NCBI GenBank assembly: GCA_000469685.2
Contig: LS997565.1
Coordinates: 25,847,272 to 25,911,271, forward strand
Length of the DNA stretch: 64,000 bases
Reading direction: 5' to 3'
Source: Haemonchus contortus
Lineage: Eukaryota > Nematoda > Chromadorea > Rhabditida > Trichostrongylidae
Part shown: positions 26,756-37,813 of the stretch, in pieces
Numbering within the stretch: position 1 is the stretch's first letter
Layout: every line of letters starts with the position of its first letter
Program-made: the position numbers and the translations under genes
The notes under the pieces: generated by a model
What the model was told of the DNA's origin: nothing
Databases searched by the model: none
The model's input: only the letters and a program-made list of their open reading frames with translations

Positions 26756-27807
26756 TATGAAGTTTTCACCAGCTAATATAGCTGCGCTCTTTTCCTTGCA
26801 TAACAGATTGGCTGAGTGTTCTTCTTGAATCGACAGGGGCCTGGGGTCATGTTGCAGTGAATTCTAAGAAAAGTCGAGAAACTAGTCAATGGTATCGTCA
26901 AAACTCCAAAAATTTTGATATGCTGATCGGTTTCTTCAGCCTATGATGGCACAGCATTGGTGATTTCTGCAAACTCATCATCTTAAAGATGTCCTGCATT
27001 GTCAAGGCTTCTGCACATACCAGTTCTGCTTTGAAAGCCTTTTTTATTCTGTCCGATCCGTTCTATCTCCGCTCATGGTTGTTGAAATCATATTCTTTCC
27101 AATTGCACTCTTTCACCTTTCAAAATCCAGCAAAATGTAGTTTGTGTAAAAACACCTGAAGCGAAATTCGATGCCGTAACGCTCAGCATTACCACTGCAC
27201 CACATTTTTCGCGTACTCTCTCTGAAGCTTACATCGGCTTCAAGAGCAGTGTTCTTCTTGTAACATCGATAGTAACTTGCAGTGCCCATCAAGTGGCGCT
27301 CAAACCTGAACTTTGGATTTTCGCCAGGCATGTTCCATAAATTGTGTGAAATGAACTAGAGAAAGTAAAGAGTAGATTAGTAGAAAAGCCATAAATTCTA
27401 GCCGGTTTTCAGAAGGCATCGGAAATTCTGCCTTGAGAAAGCCTCGTTCCCATCTCGCATACCATAAATTGGCAGTCCATATTAACTGCTTGTTAAAAAC
27501 CTTTCAAAAAACTAGAAAAATGCTCTGATTGTTCCTTTTCCCTCTTCTCCCTGGCGTCAATCCCGAGCCCTCACGAAGCCCACTGGGCTTGCAATTCGTC
27601 TTCCACTTCGGTCTGCCCTTCCTTGATATTCGGCAACTTCCTTTACAATCATGTCACCTCTTCATTGGGTTCCTTCATGGGATGCCTCGTATTCGCTTCC
27701 TTCAAGCTTCGAACAACATTCTTCTTCAAAAGGGTGATCAGTACATGTCCTTACCACTGTGGCGCTGCTCCCTCACATCTTCAACTGGAGAAGGACTGAG
27801 AGTTACT

Positions 27808-28025
27808 CAGAAATGCATGTCACTGACAACCTTCCAGTTTCTCCAGTGACCTCTTTCAATCACGTCCTTTACATTTACGGTATTCTGAGCATCAATGCCA
27901 ATTTTGTTGCAGGCTAATCGAATAGTCTCATGCCTCTCTGCCGATTCGGTGCTCGCGTTTGCTACCACCTTGAACATCTTCCCAGGAACAGCTAGTTTCA
28001 GGGCGGAATGGTTACGGTGGCTGCT
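27808..28025 (-). CDS. Candidate exon or decayed gene fragment
   Basis: The minus frame is open for about 72 codons, with charged, protein-like content (KMFKVVANASTESAERHETI, then NVKDVIERGHWRNWK). Two stops just upstream interrupt a possible continuation. It lies next to the tandem duplication at 28120. No family is recognised. Confidence 0.2.
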
Positions 28026-28119
28026 TCAATGAAGTTATTCATAGTGCCTATATTCATGTATTGGGTCACACTGAGCGTCATCGGACAATTTCACCTGCAT
28101 ATACAGCTGATATGTAGAA

Positions 28120-28330
28120 ATGATAGAATCTGCAACTGTCCTGAGAGCTATCCAAATGTCTAAAGCAATAGTAAATGAATCAATCAAAATTTCAAATCGA
28201 GAATTCGAGATAAGTCAGCTTTCGAGCAGTTTTCCACAATGGCTCAGTAATGAGAAAAGTTTTCTAGGAGAGTCGCTCATAATGAGCTAATGGGCAAGGG
28301 CTATGGAGTGGAACAATTTTGCAACATGCA
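28120..28330 (+). repeat. Tandem host duplication, unit 1
   Basis: The unit includes GTCTAAAGCAATAGTAAATG, AATCAATCAAAATTT, CAATGGCTCAGTAATGAG and GGGCAAGGGCTATGGAGTGG. The second unit starts at about 28381 and, after the mariner insertion, continues from 29664 with TCAATCAAAATTTTGATTCG and GGGTAAGGGCTACGAAGTGG. Confidence 0.7.
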
Positions 28331-28401
28331 TGCAAAACTCTCAAGTAACATTCGATCTTGCATTTTGGGAGTCACCCTTGCGTCTAAAGCAACGGTAAAT
28401 A

Positions 28402-29663
28402 TTAGGTTGAGTCATAAGTCCTCGGACAGATTGGCAATGATAATACTTATCTTACAATTTTTAAACAACAATAGCAAATCATTTGAAATATGCCCCATTG
28501 GTATCGATGGTCTTCTGCCAATGCTTGGGCAAATCGTAGATGCCCTTGCTCTAGAACGCTAGGGGCTGGCCCTTGAAGAACTGCACCAGTGCCATTTTGA
28601 TGTCGTCGCGGGTTTGAAAGTCCTGACCATCCAGATGACGTTGAAGATGGGGAATAAGGTGGTGATCCGAGGGATACAAGTCTGAGGAACATGGTTGGTG
28701 TGGTAAACTTGTCCTGCCGAAATTCGTCAGTTCAGTTTTGGTCGTTCTTGCTATGTGAAGGCGAGCGTTGTCGTGCTGGAAGTGAACTTTGTGCTGCTGT
28801 GGACGTGTAGCTTCGGGATTCGCCTTCAAATTCCTCAGTTGCGTAATGTAGACGTGTGCAGTCACAGTGCATCCTTCGTCTAGCAGCTCCCATTATTCGA
28901 CACGGAGAGCGCTCCACCAGAATCAGAGCATAACCTCCTTGGCGTGTACGTTGGGTTTGGGGGAGTCTTCTGCATGCGCGCCTTTGTTAATCCATTTAGC
29001 ACGCCGGTGAACGTTAGACTAGAGGTCCGACTTCGCACCCCTGGTGACTAGGTACTCGAGCCACGTGTGGAGCCCTTAAGCGTGAGGAGAGAAAGTGCCA
29101 CGTCGTCGCTGCGGTCTATGTCATACTGCTTCAAAGCATGAGGCATCTATGGACCGAGCTTTCGAACCTTGTCGATTGACTTCAAATCACGAAGAATTGT
29201 GGACTGACTCCCCAAGGGTGACTGCCAGTTTACGAGTAGTTTGATACGGATCGGCTTCCACCTGGCTCCGCAGCACCTTCAAATCCAACTTCATTGAGCG
29301 TCCCAGACTTTCTTCATTTTGGACGCAATAGTCGCTCGATGTGAACTTCTGATGCAACTTGTAAATTGTACACCTCCTGCTTGTTAAAGTCCTCCATACC
29401 TCTATCGATTGCCGCGGGTTCATGGCCAGATAAAAAAATAAATATGATGGTGTTGCGGATGTGGAGTTGCGACGGCTTCAAATCATGAGGCACAGTTGCT
29501 ATGAAGGAAACAGTTAGGTGCCCTCGCCAGTATGCTTTTGGAAGAGCTTTCCATACTCTATCTAACAATGCCTAGCACGTTCATTTTCGTCATTTCTTTC
29601 AGGAGTTATGATCGCTAGAAGTCATCACTGTCATTTTGTCCGAGGACTTATGACTCAACCTAA
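28402..29663 (-). mobile_element. Mariner element 1 (complete, non-functional)
   Basis: This is a 1262-bp element with perfect 27-bp terminal inverted repeats beginning TTAGGTTGAGTCATAAG and flanked by TA target duplications (28400-28401 and 29664-29665). The transposase runs on the minus strand. Its N-terminal helix-turn-helix part shows VEADPYQTTRKLAVTLG, its catalytic part shows FQHDNARLHIA (second Asp) and YPSDHHLIPHL (third Asp), and it ends DLPKHWQKTIDTNGAYF. The first catalytic motif, normally GDEKW, is corrupted to GAKSD, and there are frameshifts and stops, so the enzyme is dead. The inverted repeats are nevertheless intact, so it could in principle still be a substrate for a related transposase. 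Confidence 0.93.
28551..29568 (-). pseudogene. Mariner 1 transposase pseudogene (D,D34D type)
   Basis: The broken transposase reading frames lie within mariner element 1. In order on the minus strand they are: the DNA-binding region (about 29568-29187), a degenerate middle with the lost DEKW motif (about 29080-28900), and an open 104-codon catalytic segment (28865-28551) with HDNA and PSDHH motifs. About 40 further codons after an in-frame stop carry the usual W-Q-K-x-I-D-x-N-G-A-Y-F terminus. At least three disruptions separate the pieces. Confidence 0.85.
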
Positions 29664-29840
29664 TATATCAATCAAAATTTTGATTCGAGAAAAATGGACC
29701 AGCCAGCTTCGAAAGGATTTCCCAAGCAGACACAATGACTCAATAATGAGGGAATCTTCCCAGCCGAATCGTTGATAATGTGCTCATGGGTAAGGGCTAC
29801 GAAGTGGAACCCTGTTGCAACGTACATACATGCTGTACTT
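29664..29840 (+). repeat. Tandem host duplication, unit 2 (split by mariner 1)
   Basis: The right part of the second unit. Removing the mariner and one TA joins GTCTAAAGCAACGGTAAATA directly to TATCAATCAAAATTTT, matching unit 1 at 28120. The mariner therefore inserted after the duplication. Confidence 0.7.
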
Positions 29841-31845
29841 CCAAACAGCACTCAGTCTTATGTTCGGAACAGTTCTCTCTTTCCAAAATGTTCTCGCCCA
29901 ATACAAAAGACCTGAGTAATGTCAGGGAATCCGAAACCTAGGTGTTCGTTCTCATCAGGTTTCCAGCAGAGAAATAGTTCAGCTTCATAGATGCTGCAAT
30001 AAATTATTAGAGTGATCAATCAACTGGCGAAAATTCTTTGATTATCCAGATGCCTCTGAGAAATTCTTTTTATCGCCATAGAAACACCATAGAAGAGCAT
30101 TACACCCATGAAAGCGTATAACATTTTTTGACCAGATCGAAACCAATTTTGGACCATCCTGTTTTCAGGTTCGGAGCATTGAAACAAGGGCTGTTCAAAG
30201 GGTTTCAAGATCGAATACCGATGAACAATTCGATGTGCTTTAGCAAAAGATTGATTGGATACGAACTCGTAAAAAAAGTACGTTTGAGGTATGGCGAGAT
30301 AGCTTGGCCATTGAAGGGTTAATTAGGCAGGGAGTTGGGAGCCGGATATGATATGCTCTTACGAGCGAGCAGAGTTCTAGCCGCTCCAAGAACATTTCCA
30401 GAACTTCAGGAGAAAACAGACTTTTTGAGAAATTTCTTCGGCTGCTTCATGACCTTTATCTAATGAAAATTTTTACAAAGATTGTCATTCGATGCTGAGG
30501 GAAATCTGACAATCAGAATCACAGCATAGTCAGCAGTGGAATCATCCAGGCCTTTCAATGCAGAAAATCGAAGGCCTGGAATCCTTTCTGCCTGTTAAAG
30601 GAAACTTGGCTTTCACGAACGAACAGCTTCGAAGTACTGTGAATTGTCCAGGAAAAGGAAAGTGTCCATTTGTCAGGAGAATTCTGGGAGAAGATGTCAA
30701 GAACATGTGAAAGGATATGAAAGCTGCAAAACTGAAGGGTTTATGAGTGAAAAGGAACCGTTCCAATAATGTTCAATCATGAAATTTCCCAATAATCGCA
30801 AGGTTTGTTCCCATGGTGATTACATATATGGACATGCCAATGAGCTAGTGAACCGATGATTTACATTGTAAAAAAGTTATCTCCATTACAGTATCAGAGC
30901 GAAGGTGACGAAATGTCATATTAGCAAGCTCAGATAATATAATTGCCATTATACATATGTATGATATCACTAAAGACGACAAATTCATGAAAACCACGAA
31001 AACCACCTGCACTGAGCGCCAAGTGGTAGTGGGCGGTGCTATGTGAGTGTGGGTAGAGAACGGAAATTGTGGTGGCGATAAAAAACGCCAAAGGTATCCG
31101 ACAACAATTCGATTGAAAGGGGCTGGCGCTTCGTAGCTGACTTCCTTGCATGTACCGAACAACCACTCCTACTTATTGCTTCGACACATCTTTGATATAC
31201 CGGGTAAGGAACCTTTCAGCACGAGTTTTCAAAAGTTTGCGATCGCACGCTGAAGAATGCTGCTGTTGAGTTCGAACCTCTACTTGGTCATACCTACCAG
31301 AATGTGTACTTAGCAATCCCAAAAAGGTATTCCAAGCATCCCCGAACAATTATTATGAAGAAAAGAGTAATTCCCTCGAGTCCACTCGGACCAACTTGAA
31401 TTCAATAAAAGATCAAACGAAGGCGAATCATAAGAAAAGCCACATTAGATATGAAATATTAGGTGGTGGGAAAGTGTCTGCCGAAGATTCAGCAGTAGTT
31501 TAGGTTCCTCCCAGAAACTCCTGGGAGGTTCTATGAGATTTTTGAGCACTACCCCATTACACGCGCGTATACGCATAACACATCCGGCTACCTAATCCGT
31601 GCCCATCTAACCATGTAATGGCCGAACTGTGTCCTCGTACTTAAAATATTTCTTTACGAGTTCGAGTCCCAGCATTTTGGTGGTGAAACCGTAGAAACCT
31701 GTATCAAATGTATGTAATCCCTTCTAAGCGGTTCGTATTAACGCTCCACACCCTGGAACTCTGCCGAGGATAAACCCGAAGTGGTCAACCGATAGCGATG
31801 TCATGAAATCTGCTGAATGTGAATAGTGTCCTATCATAGTGTTAC
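29841..31845. other. No gene recognised
   Basis: The interval between the two complete mariners. A B-box-like AGTTCGAGTCC occurs at 31660-31670 without a convincing A box or cloverleaf. Confidence 0.4.
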
Positions 31846-31847
31846 TA

Positions 31848-33130
31848 TTAGGTTGTAAGGAAAGTTCTAGCCGTTTCGTCAGCTATTTTTTAAAAAGTTA
31901 TAACACATCTCAAAGTGAACATTTTTATTCATAGTAAGCCCCATTCGATTCTACACATGCTTGCCAACGTGATACGAAGCTGTCTATTCCATTCTTATAA
32001 AATTCCGGAGATCTGGATTCCAAAAACTCGAGAAAGGCAGCTCCCACGTTGCCTTAATTTTTGTATTCTCGTTCCTTTAAGAAGCTGTCCAGATGTTTGA
32101 ATAAATGGTAGTCAGTTGGTGACAGGTCTGGTAAGTAGGATGGATGAGGGAGAGCTTCGATTCGCAGCTCGTCCAAGTTCTGGAAGAGAATTCGAGACAC
32201 ATGTGGTTGCGAATTGTCGTGTAAGAGCAGTAGACCGTGGCGGCTGACTAGTGCTGGCTGCATTTGCCCCAGTTTTGCGTACTTCTTGTGAATTTGATCG
32301 CAATATGACTATGTGGTGATGGTTTGACCTGGAGGAAGAAACGCGTAGTGGATTAATCCATGGTTGGACCACCAAACTGGGATCATTGTCTTCGTGACGA
32401 GTAAACTTGGTTTTGGAAATTTTTCGAAGGCTCATCCACACCCACCCACTGAGCAGAACGCTCCCTGTTATCATACAGGATCCATTTCTCATCACACATT
32501 TCGATACGATGGAGAAAAGGCTCAGCATCGTTTCTTATCAACAGCGAACTTGGAACCTCGAAGCGCTTCAGTTCTTGCTGCTCCGTGAAATCGTGTGGCA
32601 CCCACTTGTCAAGCTTCCTCACCATTCCAAGCAGCTTGAGGTGGGCAGCGACGACTGTGTGGGAGACACCCATCTTCTTGGCACTCTTTCTCAAAGGTTG
32701 ACGTCGATCTTCTTCCACTGCTCTTAGCAAAACATTGTGATCAACTAACGATGGTCGACCAACTCGCTCTTCGTCTTCCATTGACCCGTCTCCGCTTCTG
32801 AACTTCTGAAACCAGCGACGAACCGTTCGCTCCGATGCAGTGCCTTCTCCCCATACTACGTTAATGTTTGTGGCTGCATCCTTCGTAGTTCGACCAAGTT
32901 TGAACTCGTGAAGTAAAACGGCTCAAAAAGCAGTCTTAACCATTCTGCCAAAAAAACCTCTTAAGGATTCCAAAACTTTACAGACTTCGAGGAAAGCGCT
33001 ATGACAGAAAGAGCAACTAGTGACTTACCTAAGGAACACAACATGTGGATTAATCTGAATGGATAGCCGCCAAAATTTGAATTCATATGGCGCGTGCGTG
33101 GGAACGGCCAGAACTTTCCTTACAACCTAA
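31848..33130 (-). mobile_element. Mariner element 2 (HSMAR1/bandit-like, complete, non-functional)
   Basis: This 1283-bp element is flanked by TA (31846-31847 and 33131-33132). The terminal inverted repeats of about 28 bp begin TTAGGTTGTAAGGAAAGTTC with one mismatch near position 22. The minus-strand transposase is recognisable from the helix-turn-helix region (GRPSLVDHNVLLRAVEED), through KWVPHDFTEQQ and the catalytic CDEKWILYDNRERSAQW, to LLHDNSQPHVS and SPTDYHLFKHL. The DEKWILYDNR and SPTDYH words are typical of the cecropia/HSMAR1 group. From memory, the hookworm mariner bandit belongs to the same group. Confidence 0.93.
32054..32781 (-). pseudogene. Mariner 2 transposase pseudogene, catalytic aspartates retained
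   Basis: All three catalytic aspartate motifs (CDEKW, LLHDN, SPTDYH) are still readable, but in more than one frame. The first 132 codons are open (32781-32383), then the frame shifts, and the HDN to TDYH part is open again at 32263-32054. The gene upstream of 32781 is also broken by stops. This is the least decayed transposase of the window. Confidence 0.85.
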
Positions 33131-33132
33131 TA

Positions 33133-36100
33133 TCTAAACATCTAGGAAGCTGTGGTAGATGACGAACGTGGAAACCTCGGCATATACTTCAACTTGATTG
33201 TTATCGAGAGAGAACTGAGTGAAGACCAGGGTGGAGCCTAATGCCACGACCTGCTTTACGTGACCTTCTTCCCATTCCTTAACGGAATCTATGCAAACCT
33301 CTTGCAACTCCCACAACGATTGAGGTTTGGGACCAAAACTGAGAGATTGAAGCTGGTTTGCTTCATCCCTTATAGAGAAAAATCCAAGAGAGCCTCTTCC
33401 TTCCTCAAACGCTGCCAACTTCGTTCAAAATACGAGAGCGAAATGGCAGCCGGCTTGAGGGGCGCTAAGACCTTACTTCTGGATAATACTCAAGCTTGTT
33501 CTACAAGGTCTTTAAATGCGATTTCAGAAATGTGACATCATGAGCAGGTTCACGGTCCCTCAATGATCACAACTTCTTGAAAACTGATTAATCTATTTTG
33601 GGAAGCGTAGTGTTTTTTTTTCAATGCAAAAAGTGCCTGTTGAGTGATCAGTTGAATCTTCAAGTCATTCTGCAGAGGTTTTTTTTCAGGTGTGTCTTCA
33701 AAATTCATTTGGTTTGCAATAACTACTAGGTGAAGCGTACAGCTATATATAAGGTGAACAGCTCGCGCTCTCTGATATGGACTGGATTTAGTAATCGACG
33801 AAAGGTAGGACTGATTTATGTAGCAGACTAGGTTCATTGAAGTTCAGCAGGTCTCTGCTCTGCCTAAGACCCGAATATCAGGAGGCTGCCCTACATGCTT
33901 GATGATTGAGGCAAGGTCACCGACCTACGGATCTGAAGACAATGTCCAAAAGCAAATTTGCCGGTGGTGCCGAAAGTACAAGTAGCTATGCAGGCCCAAA
34001 AAGAAAACTCCATGTATGCGCTGCAGTTGATTCCAAAAAAAGAGGAAAAAACATGTGTTTGCACAAGTAATCACCACAAAATCCCTCAAAGCAAGAAATG
34101 TCACAAGACAAGAGGACTGCATAGGTACCTAGATAATCTCGGCAACAATTCTCGTAGGCATATTAGAGGCCTACGTGGGTGTATTAGAAGCCCAGAAAGG
34201 CTAACTCCCCAGCACTTTCTTAGTAATAGAAAAAATGGAAATGTATTCAATTTATTATGGAAATTGCAAGTCCAATGGCTCTTTGCAGTTATAATGAAAG
34301 CTATACACTTCTCTAATGACTTCTATCTTTGTTTGGTAGAGAAATCAAGCTATTCAGGACCTTGGAACTATCAGAACGAAAACATCAATCTAGTTGGTAT
34401 TACTAATTAGCTAGTGTCCAAATATGGAAATTCCGGCTCAGTTGTGTTGCTTGGGAGATGCCCAAATGCAAGCAAGTCAAGAACGCAGGAGCTGAACCAT
34501 GGGTCAGCGCATTCACTAAATGGAGCACTACAAAAACGGAAGGAGAGAAAAATTGGGTTGTGAATATAGGCAATTAGAATTACGAATTATGTCTCAAAAT
34601 CACTTTGAATCACGTAGTGAACTCATCAAAAAGGTTAGGTTGTTCGTCGAAATAAAATATCAATTCACCTCTTCCTCCATTTCGAACGAACTTAACATCA
34701 AATATGGAATGACTCGGGCAAGACCACCATGGAACCAAACCCCGGTTTTCAAAGGTAAATACTTGCTATACAAATTACTCTGCAAATTAATTCTTACTGG
34801 AGTTAAACACTTTTCAGAAAGTAGAGGACGATCGCAGAGCGTTTGAAATATTCAATAGGCGAGAGAAAGAGGTAGTTCTCCGCTGTTTGATTGCTGCACA
34901 ACATCTTTTATTCAGAGCTTCTCCTCGAGAGCAGTTCATCAGAGTATTTGTGCTTTTGCACCCTCCAGGGGACCACTATTCACAGACAGCTCAAATAAAC
35001 AGCCGTCGAAACGGTCTGGAACGAAGAGAATAGAAACCGTCAACGAAATCGGTGTAAGATTGTGGAGGGGAGTGTAAGTGATTTAAGCATGTGGAGATCG
35101 AGGTAAAGTCAAAATCGCTCGGGTGGAAGGTTACTCGACGAGGTATTTAACTTGTTCTGAAGCTGATATGATATAGATATTTACTTCTACTTATTTAAGG
35201 ATACGTCAAGCTGTATTCCATAGATTCAAAGCTTTTGAATGCTCCATTAAATCCTTTAATACTCATGGAGGTAACATGAAAACATTTCAACATGGCTGCG
35301 CCTAATAGACCTTTCCTACTCGGAAAAGATTGAATAACGATTCCCACCCAAGCGAAAATGATCCTTTTCTAGAATCCAACCTACGAACTCAATTCGGAAG
35401 AAGTGATTCTTTAGAGGTTGACGTTATCCCAGCGTCCGCCCGTCTTTATGAGGCTTTTCGGAAATCAGAAGTAAGTTACGAGCGAAATGAGGGCAATAAA
35501 GAAGCCCCACAGATCAGCCCGAATTATCTCAACATTTTCACAGTCACTTTATATGCACGGAAAGGGCTGAAAATGTCTTTCGGATTATCTGTTGGAAAGA
35601 ACTAGCGCCAGTTGGGATTCCTGGTCTGTTTGAAACTCCCATTCCCTCCATCAGCACTTTCGAAAGGGTGCCTAACAGCATCGCAGTGCCAAAACTGCTA
35701 GATACTGTACACACTTCCTTACAACAACTCACATAAAGCTTGAAAAATGAGCCTTCGAAGAGTTGTATATTTTTTGTTTTCCCCTTCTTGCTGACGTCTT
35801 TGCCAGAGGGGTTCTTCTCAACATCTTCGCTTCCATTTCTTGAATATTTAATTTCAGATCACGCCGAGGTTAGTTGATCCTATGAAGTGATCAATGGAGT
35901 TAGAAAATATAGGCAAGCAATCACGTAATATTATTTTCTAGTGATCAACCGGTTTCCATAACCTTTTTCAATTCAAGCGGTGTTTCCTAAAAAAGAACGG
36001 CTCATGCACATCCTAAATTTATCTAGCAATCTTATCGAATAAATAGGCAACATACATCGAATGGTAGGGAATGGGACAGAATTGCCTATTTTTGCGATAG

Positions 36101-37181
36101 CAAAAACTTCGCGATCAGAGCAGAGCAGAAACGATTGAAATTGGCCTCAATTCCGACGGCCTTTGTTGCTAAAATCGCTGATAAACGTTCCTTTCCCTTC
36201 CAGCATCTCACAGAAACCCTGTCGGTGAACAAAACATACCATAAGCGCCTGTTAAAGGAGGGACCCTCCATATTTCATGAAGCGAGCTAGCGACGCTTTA
36301 ACAAAAGAAGAAATGGCCATGAATACATTTCGCCACCTCATAGGAGTGGTATGAAATGCATTTCAATGGCGATTCCGCCAAAGCTCGATAGGGTGTATGA
36401 GCTTAACTGCCATACATGGCACCTAACTCTTTGCAAAGGTATTGCATTCAGATACACATTATCCAACAAGGGGAGTGTACCAGCACAGATGTTACAATTC
36501 AAATTCAGTAATCCGTAAGCAACCGTGCTGAATTTCTAGAAGTCGAAAAAATCGTTTTGATCTCACACGGTATGCCAGAAGCGAGAAACCTTTTCCGTAT
36601 ACACCACACGTCAGTACCTTTCAGCTGTGTAATCAACTTTTTAGGCTTCTGTGTGTGAAAGTGCCGGCTTACTGAGAAGAGAAACGAGATACCTTCAACT
36701 CTTTGCAAAGGTATTGCATTCAATGGACTCGCAGAGCATGAGGGTTCGCACCCTGTGTGCATGAAATAATTTTGCACTACTATGAAATTGTACTAGAAGC
36801 TTGAAAAACAGTTACACCTTCCTTCTCCTAAGTGCAGCCCTCCCTAGCCATAAGAAAAATAGGAGATAGTTGCTGGATAAAGACCAGTCCTGAACCTTTT
36901 TTGACTTGGAGAGAGCTGCTCCTTTATACCGGACAAGAATAAAATTTGGATTAGTACTGGACTAATAAATATACTGAATCACAGAGCCTTGGTCTGCTTC
37001 CTACACTACGAATAAAAAGGACTGGGTAAGCCTATCATGTCGTAGCGCACCTTTCTGGATGAAAGTTGTTCAAAATATTCGAAAAAAAGTAGAAACAGTC
37101 GTAGAATCGGAGGGATTGGCAACGAACACCAGAGGCGGACATCTCCTAAAAGTTTTTGTTTAAAAAGCCTTGCTACAACCA
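33133..37181. other. No gene recognised
   Basis: Contains only the direct repeat at 36425 and chance ORFs, including a 150-codon one at 33958-34410 without domain signal. Confidence 0.4.
36425..36722 (+). repeat. 26-bp exact direct repeat flanking 246 bp
   Basis: AACTCTTTGCAAAGGTATTG plus CATTCA occurs at 36425-36450 and 36697-36722 exactly. No inverted ends were seen on the enclosed segment. Confidence 0.8.
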
Positions 37182-37441
37182 TTAGGTTGTCCTGTAAGTT
37201 ATGAGAAAACTCAGTCGGTTTTTCAGCATAAAATAACTACAACAGTAAAGTTAGATCAGTGATCAGTATAGTGGTCCTTCGTAGCCACGATGTCTCTCCA
37301 TCGACTGAAAAGGGCGTTGATGCCACTCCTCCACATCGAGGAGAGAAAAATAGCCTCTCAACTATGAAAGCATCAAGCAATTCATGCTTCATGCTTTCAT
37401 AGTTGGGAGGCTATTTTTTTCAAACTTTTCGAACACCCTAA
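37182..37441. mobile_element. Deleted mariner relic with internal hairpin
   Basis: The left end reads TTAGGTTGTCCTGTAAGTT and the reverse complement of the right end reads TTAGGGTGTTCGAAAAGTT, which agree at the conserved positions of mariner termini. TA follows the right end. Between them are about 220 bp with no transposase, and a hairpin with 29-bp arms (37345-37373 and 37391-37420). The two ends may come from different elements. Confidence 0.5.
37345..37420. repeat. 29-bp-arm inverted repeat (hairpin)
   Basis: The arms read GAAAAATAGCCTCTCAACTA... and its complement, with two mismatches or slips and a 17-bp loop. The right arm continues into the mariner-like end at 37441, so the hairpin may have formed by inverted duplication of a subterminal transposon segment. 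Confidence 0.75.
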
Positions 37442-37598
37442 TATTATAGTTTGGAGGAGACCTATATCTCTGAGGTTTGAAACTGGTATGATGACATTTT
37501 TTAATGAAGACGGTTTTCGGTGTAGCTTGGCAACTCGACCTCTATACGTGCTCCACAAAACCCTATATCACATGTAAGAAATGTTAGCGTGACCTTGT

Positions 37599-37813
37599 TC
37601 ACAGGATCGTTTCGAAAATTTGGAACGTGGATTTGGCATCAATGTTCAAACACACATATGTGGGATTAGCTTCATCTTGAATGGCCACTGCAACCCGTAT
37701 CATTCCCTTTTGAGAAGTGCTTTCAAGAGTAACGCTAATCAATTCAGTTTTACGTGCTGTTGCAGTTGCACGTGCTTGAACAATCGGTCTCCACTTCCTG
37801 TTTTGGAGCAAAA
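37599..37813 (-). CDS. Candidate exon, faintly FGF/beta-trefoil-like
   Basis: After an acceptor GTGATTCGCAG the minus strand is open for 71 codons to a stop, reading LLQNRKWRPIVQARATATAR, then SQKGMIRVAVAIQDE and PTYVCLNIDAK. The last part resembles the fibroblast growth factor core (G-V-x-x-I-x-G-x-x-x-x-x-Y-L-C-M-N). A preceding 138-codon open frame (38155-37739) overlaps in another frame. The match is weak and no further exons were found. Confidence 0.25.

Noticed and set aside
26357..26776. 139-codon plus-strand ORF (and similar ORFs in the other SINE copies)
   Set aside because: It reads antisense through SINE copy 5 and duplication unit 2; the shared peptide TMTCGGQPMY is just the repeat.
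31640..31680. tRNA gene suggested by TTCGAGTCC
   Set aside because: No A box or foldable cloverleaf could be built around it.
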